A stretch of DNA of 64,000 nt from Muribaculaceae bacterium (GCA_017399915.1 JAFQAS010000067.1:62001-126000); one strand, 5' to 3'; positions 1 to 7,495 are shown, counted from the first letter of the stretch. The notes: generated from the letters alone by a model not told the origin. Numbers and translations are program-made.

Positions 1-1347
1 TTCAAAAATGCCGATGCCGCTCAAAGTGTGAGCTATCTCATTTTGCTTGGAGCAGCAGCCCTAACCCTTTCGCTATCGGCAATATTTTGCCCTCAGCCAT
101 TTAAAGAGATTCTAAAAGGGTTAAAGAAGAGTGCCTCACAAATCCTCCCCGCAATCCCCATATTGGTATTTATCGCCACGGTGTCGGCCACATGGATGTT
201 AAGCGGAGTCGTCCCCACTTTAATTTACTATGGATTGGAAATTATAAGCCCTCAAATGTTTCTACTCATTGCGTGTGGTGTTTGCGCTGTAATTTCAGTA
301 TTATCCGGTAGCTCATGGACAACTATCGCTACAATAGGCATAGCATTTCAGGGCATAGGCAATGTGATGGGATATAGCGATGGTTGGATTGCCGGAGCTA
401 TCATTTCGGGTGCTTATTTTGGTGACAAAGTATCTCCCCTATCCGACACCACTGTCCTCGCCTCTTCTTCATGCAAAGTCGACCTATTCACCCACATAAA
501 ATATCTCATGCTCACCTCAATGCCCGCAATTCTATTGGCATTGACCGTATATGGCATTGTGGGACTTTGCTATAACCCGGTTGGCACATCTCATTCCTCT
601 GAGATTTTACCGGCGTTAGAATCGTCATTCAATATCTCTTCCTTGACGTTAGCCATACCTATAATAACCGGCGTATTAATCGCTCTACGCGTAAAAACAT
701 ATATCACGCTTGCCGTAAGTTCCGCATTGGGACTAATTGGCATTTTCATCTTCCAACCACAAATCATAGACGCTTTAGGATTTAGCTCCACGGCTACCGA
801 CATCGCTATAATGTGTTGCGACATACTTTTCACAGAAACAGCAATCACTACACCTAATGAATTGCTCAATTCATTGGTTGGCACCGGTGGCGTTGCGGGC
901 ATGATGCCTACGATATATTTAGTGCTGAGTGCAATGATTTTTGGCGGAGCATTGATAGGGACCGGAATGCTCGGTGCGATAACCGCCACATTCACCAATA
1001 AGATACACTCTCTGCGCCAAACAGTTGGCGCCACTGTAGGGAGCGGGCTTTTCCTCAACGGCTGCACAGGCGACCAATATCTCTCGCTCATTCTTGGTGG
1101 CAATCTTTTCCGCAACCTATATATCAAAAACGGATTAGAGCCTCGCCTATTAAGTCGAGCGCTCGAGGACTCAATCTCCGTAACATCGGTATTAATACCC
1201 TGGAACTCATGCGGTGTGACACAATCAACCGTACTTGGAGTTGCAACTCTCACCTATCTCCCCTATTGCATTTTTAACATCTCCAGCCCCCTACTCTCTC
1301 TCCTTTTTGCATGGACCGGTTGGAAAATTAGGAGATTAAAAAATTAA
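1..1347 (+). CDS. nhaC: Na+/H+ antiporter, NhaC family (5' end outside window)
   Basis: The frame is open from base 1 and no convincing start with a ribosome site is visible, so the gene begins upstream; about 448 residues are present. The protein is strongly hydrophobic with around ten membrane segments. It carries the NhaC/ArsB-type core, including the stretches VLSGSSWTT and GAYFGDKVSPLSDTT and a late GLFLNGCTGDQ, which hold the polar residues expected in the ion path. The family exchanges external Na+ for H+ (some members malate/lactate) at the inner membrane. The GTG at base 28 is simply internal. Assignment is from family resemblance; substrate is inferred. Confidence 0.85.
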   Translation, partial: FKNADAAQSVSYLILLGAAALTLSLSAIFCPQPFKEILKGLKKSASQILPAIPILVFIATVSATWMLSGVVPTLIYYGLEIISPQMFLLIACGVCAVISVLSGSSWTTIATIGIAFQGIGNVMGYSDGWIAGAIISGAYFGDKVSPLSDTTVLASSSCKVDLFTHIKYLMLTSMPAILLALTVYGIVGLCYNPVGTSHSSEILPALESSFNISSLTLAIPIITGVLIALRVKTYITLAVSSALGLIGIFIFQPQIIDALGFSSTATDIAIMCCDILFTETAITTPNELLNSLVGTGGVAGMMPTIYLVLSAMIFGGALIGTGMLGAITATFTNKIHSLRQTVGATVGSGLFLNGCTGDQYLSLILGGNLFRNLYIKNGLEPRLLSRALEDSISVTSVLIPWNSCGVTQSTVLGVATLTYLPYCIFNISSPLLSLLFAWTGWKIRRLKN

Positions 1348-1372
1348 TCTTTTATTTTTAAAATTATATTCA

Positions 1373-1380
1373 TATATTTG
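1373..1380 (+). promoter_or_regulatory. Possible Bacteroidetes -7 box
   Basis: TATATTTG matches TAnnTTTG, but the -33 region is only T-rich. If active, transcription would start near 1387 and run through the folded element at 1487-1605 towards the secreted protein at 1723, giving a leader of roughly 335 nt. Confidence 0.35.
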
Positions 1381-1435
1381 CATTAGCAAAATTAATAAAA
1401 TACACTTGCCAATGAATAAATAAATATTAATCAAC

Positions 1436-1665
1436 TCTTTACTATAAATAGGAAAAAGCGTTTTTGCGATATTCTTCCCTCTAAAAGTTTGGCGACTAAA
1501 AGACAACGAAGAATGAATGCAAGAATGCTCACGTGTATAGCGTGAGCTTCTTTGTCATCTCGGTTGTCACGGTAATGCCAAACACCATAGAGGCGAGAAG
1601 TCAAAGGAGTTCCCGCTTTTTTTGTAAAGAAATTAAAAATCAAACGAAACTCCTATAGGAGATTA
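1436..1665. ncRNA. Candidate structured non-coding element
   Basis: This gene-free stretch is dense in complementarity. GTTTGGC (1487-1493) pairs with GCCAAAC (1577-1583). Inside lie GACAACGAA (1502-1510) with TTCTTTGTC (1548-1556, one mismatch) and a perfect hairpin GCTCACG/CGTGAGC (1527-1533/1541-1547). TTTGTCATCTCG (1551-1562) can instead pair with CGAGAAGTCAAA (1594-1605), which excludes the second stem. A T-run follows at 1617-1623 and a perfect palindrome CTCCTATAGGAG at 1650-1661. The strand is uncertain because the stems work both ways; a plus-strand promoter is possible at 1373. From memory, near-identical stretches recur in Bacteroidales genomes and are sometimes annotated as short hypothetical proteins; I could not check this. 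Confidence 0.45.
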
Positions 1666-1722
1666 TCGAAAAGCCTTAAAGTGAGTAGATATAACTTTAT
1701 TACACATCTAAATTTAACTAAC

Positions 1723-2223
1723 ATGAAAAAATCATTATTACTACTCGTTGTCGCAATCTTCACATTAACAACAACATTCGAAGCAAGCGCAAAATGGACC
1801 GACCGCAACACCTTCAATCTTAAAGGCCCGGTGAAAGCGGTGTATGATAACAATAGCAAATATGCAACTTGGGAATTTGAAGAAGATGGAGATATAATTT
1901 ATGAGGAGGGAGAGCTTTATTGGCAATGTATCCTCCGTGATGATTATGATCGGATAACTCAAATTAACGGAGAAATATACTCTTATAACAACAAAGGTCA
2001 AGTAGAAGGAAAACAGATTCGATGGGATAACGAAACATACACATATAACGCAAAAGGGCAAGTAATTAAAGCCATATTCCAAGGAAGTGGTCCGAATGGC
2101 GACTATTCATACACTGCCACCTACACCTACCAAAAATTTGACAAATACGGCAATTGGATTAAGCGCACTGCCAAAACCGGCAAAAAGCGCACTGTAGAAA
2201 CTCGCACTATTACTTATTATTGA
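1723..2223 (+). CDS. Secreted YD-repeat-like protein, copy 1 of 3
   Basis: A 166-residue exported protein of unknown function. Residues 1-23 form a signal peptide (MKKSLLLLVVAIF, cleavage after ASA). The mature part starts KWTDRNTF and contains short Y-N-x-K-G-Q motifs resembling Rhs/YD or wall-associated repeats, for example SYNNKGQVEG and TYNAKGQVIK, and ends YGNWIKRTAKTGKK...TRTITYY. The ATG at 1723 is chosen over an upstream GTG at 1681 because it begins the signal peptide and matches the sister copies at 3153 and 5241. Ends are almost identical among copies and the middle diverges. TAACTTTA at 1692-1699 is a near-consensus -7 box. Function cannot be assigned; an envelope or extracellular role is inferred from export. 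Confidence 0.75.
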   Translation: MKKSLLLLVVAIFTLTTTFEASAKWTDRNTFNLKGPVKAVYDNNSKYATWEFEEDGDIIYEEGELYWQCILRDDYDRITQINGEIYSYNNKGQVEGKQIRWDNETYTYNAKGQVIKAIFQGSGPNGDYSYTATYTYQKFDKYGNWIKRTAKTGKKRTVETRTITYY

Positions 2224-2259
2224 TAAATTTAGACATTACATTAACTCTTAATGGCATTT

Positions 2260-2296
2260 AATCGAAAAAGCGTAACAATGTTACGCTTTTTCGATT
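2260..2296. terminator. Bidirectional terminator hairpin
   Basis: A perfect 17-bp stem (2260-2276 with 2280-2296) with loop AAT and A/T flanks lies between the convergent copy-1 gene and the antitoxin gene, so it can end both transcripts. Confidence 0.85.
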
Positions 2297-2333
2297 TTAA
2301 CTTTATCTTGTTTTATATATACTATTACTCATA

Positions 2334-2645
2334 TCAACTAGTCAACGATAATTTCAACCCCACTGCCTCTGAGATCATTATAAACGTAGATAGTTGCATA
2401 TCGGTTTCACCTTTTTCAAGCATCGCAACATATTCACGTTTTTTTCCTATTTTATCGGCAAGTTGCTGTTGCGTGATTCCGGCTGTTTTTCGGGCATTTT
2501 TCAGCACCTCGGCATAATACCAAGCACGCGACTTTGCGTCAAATTCATCACGCGTAGGAGTTCCCTTTGCACCATATTCTTTTTCAAACATATCCTCTAC
2601 TGTAGGAAGATGCTTCAACTTATTTATATCAATCTTTGGTCTCAT
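2334..2645 (-). CDS. higA: HigA-like antitoxin, XRE helix-turn-helix
   Basis: This 103-residue protein has a Cro/C1-type helix-turn-helix at about residues 50-100 (ARKTAGITQQQLADKIGKK...YVAMLEKGE). HigA antitoxins bind the partner toxin and repress their own promoter. The start ATG at 2645 overlaps the toxin stop in a TAATG arrangement, so the two are translationally coupled, with the toxin first as is typical of higBA. The N-terminal 45 residues (KHLPTVEDMFEKEYGAKGTP) precede the DNA-binding domain and probably contact the toxin. The pair sits between copies 1 and 2 of the secreted YD-like gene. Assignment to the family is solid; activity is not shown. Confidence 0.85.
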   Translation of the reverse strand: MRPKIDINKLKHLPTVEDMFEKEYGAKGTPTRDEFDAKSRAWYYAEVLKNARKTAGITQQQLADKIGKKREYVAMLEKGETDMQLSTFIMISEAVGLKLSLTS

Positions 2646-2974
2646 TATAAATATCTATTTAAAATTTGCTGTGCTTTTTCAATCTCTCTCTTATAATCTT
2701 TTGTCGATTTTTTCATAAAACCATTTAATAGCAATATATGTTTTGCTTCAATCAAATTTTCATGATCTATCGCAAACAATACAACCCGATATTCATTTCC
2801 AACTGAAATTCGTAATTCATAGAAATATGTATCTACGAGTTTTTTCACCAACTTCGAGTTGAGTACCCTCACATCGGCCATCAAGTTAATTGCATACTTC
2901 ACCTTATTTTGCACTTTATCTGGCAAAGCATCATAAAACTCATCAAATTCTTCACTCCTTATCAGCTCTCTCAT
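2645..2974 (-). CDS. higB: HigB-like toxin, RelE/ParE superfamily
   Basis: A 109-residue basic protein of the phage-derived Gp49/HigB group. The body has the usual alpha-beta order: an N-terminal helix pair (EEFDEFYDALPDKVQNKVKY), then strands with ELRISVGNEYRVVLFAID and a C-terminal LLNGFMKKSTKDYKREIEKA helix. The conserved L-R (ELRIS), the YRVV strand and the K-K-S/T-x-K motif near the C-terminus are the residues seen in ribosome-dependent mRNA interferases of this group. It is the first gene of the operon with the antitoxin downstream (1-nt overlap). Target and toxicity are inferred from the family. Confidence 0.85.
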   Translation of the reverse strand: MRELIRSEEFDEFYDALPDKVQNKVKYAINLMADVRVLNSKLVKKLVDTYFYELRISVGNEYRVVLFAIDHENLIEAKHILLLNGFMKKSTKDYKREIEKAQQILNRYL

Positions 2975-3064
2975 ATTGCAAATGTAATATATTTATTACA
3001 CCAATACAACCCCACGTACTATGCCTACACCCATTTTTATCATCTATTATTATACGTTTCAATA

Positions 3065-3141
3065 TTTTAACTAAAACGGGGGGGTGAGTATTGCCTCTTA
3101 GGCAATTTTGAGTTATTTTTGCATCATTATTAACCCTAAAA
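3065..3141 (+). repeat. Duplicated promoter block, copy a (with promoter 3091-3121)
   Basis: This 77-bp block upstream of the copy-2 secreted gene is nearly identical to 5153-5229 upstream of copy 3. It holds a G-run (seven G), TTG at 3091-3093 and TATTTTTG at 3114-3121 with a 20-nt spacer, a good Bacteroidetes promoter. TTGCC/GGCAA form a small inverted repeat here (broken in the other block). Copy 1 lacks the block. Confidence 0.85.
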
Positions 3142-3152
3142 GATAAATCAAC

Positions 3153-3668
3153 ATGAAAAAATCATTATTACTACTCGTTGTCGCAATCTTCACCTTGACA
3201 ACAGCATTCGACGCAAGCGCAAAATGGACCGACCGCAACACATTCGGTCTAAAAGGTCCGGTAAAAGCAGTAATCGGCAACAATAATTATGACGAATATT
3301 TAGAATTTGAAGAAGATGGGGATATAATATTTGAAGAAGACCCTAATATCTATTGGGCGAATATCGATCGCGACAATAAAGGCCGAATTAAATCCATGAC
3401 TATGGATAAATACTATTACAATAGCAAGGGACTCGTAACACAAAAAGAAACTTCTGGAAGTGGCGCTTATGTCATTACAAAATTCTATTATAATGCAAAA
3501 GGACAAGTTATAAAAGAAGTGAGTAGTGGAGATGGTCCAATGGGTCGCATTACAACTACCATTACCTATACTTATCAAAAATTTGACAAATATGGCAATT
3601 GGACTAAGCGCACTGCAAAAACCGGCAAAGAACGCACTGTCCAAACCCGCACTATAACTTATTATTAA
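3153..3668 (+). CDS. Secreted YD-repeat-like protein, copy 2 of 3
   Basis: A 171-residue paralogue of the gene at 1723, with the same signal peptide (MKKSLLLLVVAIFTLTTAF...ASA), the same mature start KWTDRNTF and the same C-terminus (QKFDKYGNW...TRTITYY). The central part differs (EFEEDGDIIFEEDPNIYWA) and includes two YD-like motifs, YYNSKGLVTQKE and YYNAKGQVIKE. It is a single gene with its own promoter (3091-3121) and terminator (3683-3718). The conserved ends and divergent middle suggest duplication followed by diversification or gene conversion at the ends. Function unknown; periplasmic or outer-surface location is inferred from the signal peptide, and no lipobox is present. Confidence 0.75.
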   Translation: MKKSLLLLVVAIFTLTTAFDASAKWTDRNTFGLKGPVKAVIGNNNYDEYLEFEEDGDIIFEEDPNIYWANIDRDNKGRIKSMTMDKYYYNSKGLVTQKETSGSGAYVITKFYYNAKGQVIKEVSSGDGPMGRITTTITYTYQKFDKYGNWTKRTAKTGKERTVQTRTITYY

Positions 3669-3682
3669 TAACGATACAAACG

Positions 3683-3718
3683 AAAAGTGGCACCCTTGAA
3701 ATAAGAGTGCCACTTTTT
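3683..3718 (+). terminator. Rho-independent terminator
   Basis: AAAAGTGGCAC (3683-3693) pairs with GTGCCACTTTT (3707-3717) and is followed by T. It lies between convergent genes and may act both ways. Confidence 0.85.
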
Positions 3719-3763
3719 GTTTATTAATATTCTTATCCTATCTTACCAACATCTTATTTTCGC

Positions 3764-5035
3764 TTATTGGATATAGTCAAGGAATTTCCATGCTTGAATA
3801 TGCTTTATGCCCTCCATCGACGGAAGTTGTATATCATCAAGGGAAACCACAATCTTTTCATAATTATCTTTGATTGACTGCAGTGGAGAGTACTCCCTCT
3901 TTATAGTATCTTCATCAACAAGAATATATGCGCTCTGAACGTAAATAGTTCGATCGTTTTTTATGGCAACAAAATCCACCTCTTTGTCGTAAAACTTACC
4001 GGTATAAATATCATATCCTGAGCGAAGAAGATCAAGATAAATTAGATTTTCAAGCAAATAACCTATACCATAACCAAAACCATTATATAGGTAATTTTTA
4101 AAAGCAACATCATTTGTATAATATTTATGAGTCCCTGCCAGAATCTCTTTGCCCTTGATATTAAATCGCTCGACCTTATGAGCCAGAAAGACGTTTTCAA
4201 TATATCCGATATAATTTGCAACCGTTTCATAACTGGTTTTGCGACCTTTGCTCTTTAGGTAATTTACAATATTGGGAATAGAAAGCAAATTTGATGCATT
4301 ATTTACCAAATACACAAATACATCCTCGAGCAAACGCACATCTTTGATTGAATAACGTTGTATAATATCCTTTAATAATATGGTGTTCTTTAATCCTGAT
4401 ATATAATTGCGTTTTGCCTCTTCAGAAGAGAAATGCAACAATTCGGGAAACCCACCATCATTCATATACTTGAGATACCCTTGCTTATCACAAGACAAAT
4501 TCTTTATCTTCACATATTCATTAAAAGATAACGAGTGTATTTGAAACTCTACATACCTTCCCGACAATAGTGTAGATAGTTCGCTTGAAAGCATGTGAGA
4601 ATTTGAACCGGTAATAAAAACCTCACAATCGATAGTATAGTCTTGCGACAATGAATTGACAGCCTTTTCCCAATTTTCTATCTCTTGTATTTCATCGATA
4701 AACAAATAAATTTTCCCTTGAGGATTAAGCTCTTGAATATATGATTTTACAAAATTTTCTAAATCAATATTATTTTCAATAAAATCAAAAGCCGACAGTT
4801 CCTTATTTACAAATAGGATATTATTGCAACACACACCCTCCGACACAAGATTATTTGCAATCTGCCTCATTATATAGCTTTTACCGGTTCTTCGTTGTCC
4901 TATCAAAACCTTGATTATTCTATTGCCTATATATTGAGAAATTTTATCGGTATATGACTTACGGGCATATCCACTCTCTATGATATTCCTATTCCATAGA
5001 TTATACTTCGAAATCAATCCAATTCTTTCGTCCAT
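3764..5035 (-). CDS. AAA-family ATPase with DUF4143 C-terminal domain
   Basis: A 423-residue protein of the AAA_14/DUF4143 type. Walker A is GQRRTGKS (residues 46-53) and Walker B is IYLFIDEIQE (Asp near 114); a sensor-like ITGSNSHML follows. The C-terminal half (about 190-400) matches DUF4143, with a late EVDFVA stretch resembling a PD-(D/E)xK-type core. Such genes are frequent as orphans in Bacteroidetes genomic islands; their biological role is unsettled (defence or mobile-element association has been suggested). It stands alone, opposite in direction to the flanking secreted paralogues, and breaks the array between copies 2 and 3. Length is normal and no key motif is missing. Confidence 0.85.
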   Translation of the reverse strand: MDERIGLISKYNLWNRNIIESGYARKSYTDKISQYIGNRIIKVLIGQRRTGKSYIMRQIANNLVSEGVCCNNILFVNKELSAFDFIENNIDLENFVKSYIQELNPQGKIYLFIDEIQEIENWEKAVNSLSQDYTIDCEVFITGSNSHMLSSELSTLLSGRYVEFQIHSLSFNEYVKIKNLSCDKQGYLKYMNDGGFPELLHFSSEEAKRNYISGLKNTILLKDIIQRYSIKDVRLLEDVFVYLVNNASNLLSIPNIVNYLKSKGRKTSYETVANYIGYIENVFLAHKVERFNIKGKEILAGTHKYYTNDVAFKNYLYNGFGYGIGYLLENLIYLDLLRSGYDIYTGKFYDKEVDFVAIKNDRTIYVQSAYILVDEDTIKREYSPLQSIKDNYEKIVVSLDDIQLPSMEGIKHIQAWKFLDYIQ

Positions 5036-5152
5036 AACTTACTTTTTGCGCAAAAATAATAAAAAATTCGTTCTCAGACGAATATTTTACAACAAAAAAC
5101 AACCTTAATTCAAAATTATCCATAATATTATTTATTTCATTTTATTAATATC

Positions 5153-5229
5153 TTTTAACTAAAACGGGGGGGTGAGTATTGCCTCTTAGGAAATTAAGAG
5201 TTATTTTTGCATCATTATTAACCCTAAAA
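5153..5229 (+). repeat. Duplicated promoter block, copy b (with promoter 5179-5209)
   Basis: The second copy of the 77-bp block at 3065-3141, differing at a few bases around AAATTAAGAG. TTG is at 5179-5181 and TATTTTTG at 5202-5209 (20-nt spacer). It drives the copy-3 secreted gene. Confidence 0.85.
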
Positions 5230-5240
5230 TAAATATAAAC

Positions 5241-5762
5241 ATGAAAAAATCATTATTACTACTCGTTGTTGCAATCTTCACATTAACAACAGCATTCGAA
5301 GCAAGCGCAAAATGGACCGACCGCAACACCTTCAATCTTAAAGGCCCGGTGAAAGCGATATACGACAATTACGGTGATGAACTCTGGGGATTCGAAAAAG
5401 ATGGAACACTATACTCAAGGGGTGGGGTCCAAATTATTAGTAATTCTCGCGACAAGCTTGGGAGAATCACATATATTGATGCATCAGCGATAACTGAATT
5501 TTTCAGTTACACATATAATCAAAAAGGATTATTAATAAAAGAGAGTTATACTGGAGGCAATCGTGGGTGGCAATCAACAACTAAATACACTTACAACGCA
5601 AAAGGACAAGTAATAAAAGAAGTACATATTGATGAGGACGGATATCGTACAACCACCACCTACACTTATCAAAAATTTGACTCTTATGGCAACTGGATTA
5701 AACGCACAGCCAAAACCGGAAGAAAGAGTACTGTAGAAACCCGCACTATTACTTATTATTGA
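5241..5762 (+). CDS. Secreted YD-repeat-like protein, copy 3 of 3
   Basis: A 173-residue third paralogue. Its first ~115 coding bases differ from copy 1 at only about two positions, covering the signal peptide and the KWTDRNTFNLKGPVKA segment. The centre is unlike the other copies (GFEKDGTLYSRGGVQ, a Ser/Thr/Tyr-rich middle) but keeps YD-like motifs (YNQKGLLIKES, YNAKGQVIKEV) and the closing QKFDSYGNWIKRTAKTGRK. It has its own promoter (5179-5209) and terminator (5790-5820). The strong identity with copy 1 despite the intervening ATPase and toxin-antitoxin genes points to recent duplication or ongoing gene conversion. Function unknown. Confidence 0.75.
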   Translation: MKKSLLLLVVAIFTLTTAFEASAKWTDRNTFNLKGPVKAIYDNYGDELWGFEKDGTLYSRGGVQIISNSRDKLGRITYIDASAITEFFSYTYNQKGLLIKESYTGGNRGWQSTTKYTYNAKGQVIKEVHIDEDGYRTTTTYTYQKFDSYGNWIKRTAKTGRKSTVETRTITYY

Positions 5763-5789
5763 TAAAATCAATCTCACTTATACTCTCGC

Positions 5790-5820
5790 AACCACCTCAA
5801 CATACTTGGGGTGGTTTTTA
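5790..5820 (+). terminator. Rho-independent terminator
   Basis: AACCACCTCAA pairs with TTGGGGTGGTT (one G-T pair) around loop CATAC, followed by a T-run. Confidence 0.8.
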
Positions 5821-5856
5821 TTTATGTTAAACCTGTGTTTTTTCGCAAAAAATATG

Positions 5857-5864
5857 TAGCTTTG
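5857..5864 (+). promoter_or_regulatory. -7 promoter box for the PIG-L pair
   Basis: TAGCTTTG matches TAnnTTTG and sits 29 bases before the first PIG-L start; a T-rich stretch lies at the -33 distance. Confidence 0.6.
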
Positions 5865-5893
5865 CATTAATAAATTTAAACTACTTTAACACC

Positions 5894-6646
5894 ATGAATC
5901 GACGTGATATGTTAAAAGTTGCCGGCACTGCTATTGCAGGGGCAACACTATTAGGCGCCGAGGCTTTTGCCAACGAGCCTACAACCAACCCCAAAAAAAC
6001 AAGAAAAGCGCTAATAATTGGCGCTCACCCCGATGACCCTGAAACCGGTTGTGGAGGCACAATACTTATGTTACGCAAAGCAGGTTGGGACGTGGTGTCG
6101 GTATATATGACCAAAGGAGAAGGAGGCATCGTGGGAAAATCACACGATGAAGCTGCCGCAATTCGCTCTCAAGAAGCTCGCGAAGCCTGTAAAGTTCTTG
6201 ATTGTCGCCCTATTCTCATGACTCAAATAGATGGTAATTCCGAAGTCAACAAAGAACGTTATGCCGAAATGATGGATCTTATCGCGGCAGAAAAGCCCGA
6301 CATTGTGTTTACACACTGGCCTCTTGACTCCCATCCCGACCATCGCGTGTGTTCAATCCTTGTCTATAATGCATGGCGACGTCTTGATTATAGCTTTGAG
6401 CTATATTACTTCGAGGTGATGAGCGGCACTCAAACAACATATTTCCACCCCACCGACTATGTCAATATCTCAACAGTTGCCGAACAAAAGCGACAAGCAT
6501 GCCTATGCCACAAAAGTCAAGACATGGTCCCCCTTTATGATAATTGGCATATTCCAATGGAGAAATTCCGTGGCTTAGAGTTCCGTTGCGACCGCGCCGA
6601 AGCATTTATCCACCTTCGCCGCGACAGCAGTGACATTTCTTTATAA
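5894..6646 (+). CDS. PIG-L/LmbE-family deacetylase, Tat-exported, first of tandem pair
   Basis: A 250-residue zinc-dependent N-deacetylase-type protein. Residues 1-26 look like a twin-arginine signal (NRRDMLKVAGTAIAGATLL), so the folded enzyme would be exported. The metal site motif HPDD (residues 45-48, within GAHPDDPE) and the second HPDH (147-150) are both intact, as in LmbE, MshB and PIG-L. These enzymes remove acetyl groups from N-acetylglucosamine-type substrates; the actual substrate here is unknown. A close paralogue follows 24 bp downstream in the same transcript. Length is usual for the family. An envelope or dietary glycan role is inferred from export. Confidence 0.88.
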   Translation: MNRRDMLKVAGTAIAGATLLGAEAFANEPTTNPKKTRKALIIGAHPDDPETGCGGTILMLRKAGWDVVSVYMTKGEGGIVGKSHDEAAAIRSQEAREACKVLDCRPILMTQIDGNSEVNKERYAEMMDLIAAEKPDIVFTHWPLDSHPDHRVCSILVYNAWRRLDYSFELYYFEVMSGTQTTYFHPTDYVNISTVAEQKRQACLCHKSQDMVPLYDNWHIPMEKFRGLEFRCDRAEAFIHLRRDSSDISL

Positions 6647-6670
6647 CGAAATCTTTATAAAATAACAGAT

Positions 6671-7420
6671 ATGAATCGACGTGATATGTTAAAAGTTGCC
6701 GGAACAGCCATTGCCGGTGTAACATTATTCGGTACCGAATCATTTGCCAATGAATCCACATCAGAGCCAAGAAACAAGAAAAAAGCATTAATTATAGGCG
6801 CACACCCCGACGATCCGGAGCTTTGTTGTGGCGGCACAATGATTCGACTCAAACAAGCCGGGTGGGATGTAGTGTCGGTATATATGACCAAAGGCGAAGC
6901 CGGCATTAAAGGCAAAACACATGAAGAAGCTGTAGAAATCCGCACCAAAGAAGCAACAAACGCTTGTAACATTCTTGGTGCTCGTCCGATCTTTATGACT
7001 CAAATTGACGGCAATTCCGAGGTCAACAAAGAACGTTATGCCGAAATGACGGATCTTATCGCGGCAGAAAAGCCCGATATCGTGTTTACACACTGGCCTC
7101 TCGACTCTCATGCCGACCATCGCGTATGCGCTATACTTGTTTATAACGCATGGCGTAGACTTGACTATAGTTTTGAATTATATTATGCCGAAGGCATGAA
7201 CGGGACACAAACCACCTATTTTCACCCAACTGACTATGTCGACATCTCCACTATCGCCAATCAAAAACGCAAAGCATGCAATTGCCACACAAGCCAAGAG
7301 ATGGAACCACTATATCAAAAATGGCACGACCCCATTGAGAAATTCCGCGGCTTAGAGTTCCGTTGCGACCGCGCCGAAGCGTTTATCCACCTCCGCCGCG
7401 ACAGCAGCGATTTACTATAA
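6671..7420 (+). CDS. PIG-L/LmbE-family deacetylase, Tat-exported, second of tandem pair
   Basis: A 249-residue tandem duplicate of the gene at 5894, with the same Tat-type start (MNRRDMLKVAGTAIAG) and the motif GAHPDDPE. The second metal motif reads HADH where the first copy has HPDH; both histidines and the Asp are kept, so activity should be intact. Long identical blocks such as TQIDGNSEVNKERYAEM and FRGLEFRCDRAEAFIHLR show the duplication is recent or under conversion, while regions around residues 28-40 and 85-105 have drifted. It is co-transcribed with copy 1 and ends at a strong hairpin (7466-7495). The two may differ in substrate; that is inference. Confidence 0.87.
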   Translation: MNRRDMLKVAGTAIAGVTLFGTESFANESTSEPRNKKKALIIGAHPDDPELCCGGTMIRLKQAGWDVVSVYMTKGEAGIKGKTHEEAVEIRTKEATNACNILGARPIFMTQIDGNSEVNKERYAEMTDLIAAEKPDIVFTHWPLDSHADHRVCAILVYNAWRRLDYSFELYYAEGMNGTQTTYFHPTDYVDISTIANQKRKACNCHTSQEMEPLYQKWHDPIEKFRGLEFRCDRAEAFIHLRRDSSDLL

Positions 7421-7465
7421 GGCAAATTCTATCGATTAAAGCGACAAGAAATTCAATAAACAGAA

Positions 7466-7495
7466 AAACACCTTGAGAATTATCTCAAGGTGTTT
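7466..7495 (+). terminator. Rho-independent terminator
   Basis: AAACACCTTGAGA pairs perfectly (13 bp) with TCTCAAGGTGTTT around loop ATTA. It separates the convergent deacetylase and sigma-factor genes. Confidence 0.9.

Noticed and set aside
591-1253. 220-residue minus-strand frame across the antiporter gene
   Set aside because: Shadow of NhaC; no start context, and the plus-strand frame has all family motifs.
1431-1643. 70-residue minus-strand reading frame
   Set aside because: It lies wholly inside the folded element with many complementary arms, has no ribosome site and no downstream context; treated as non-coding.
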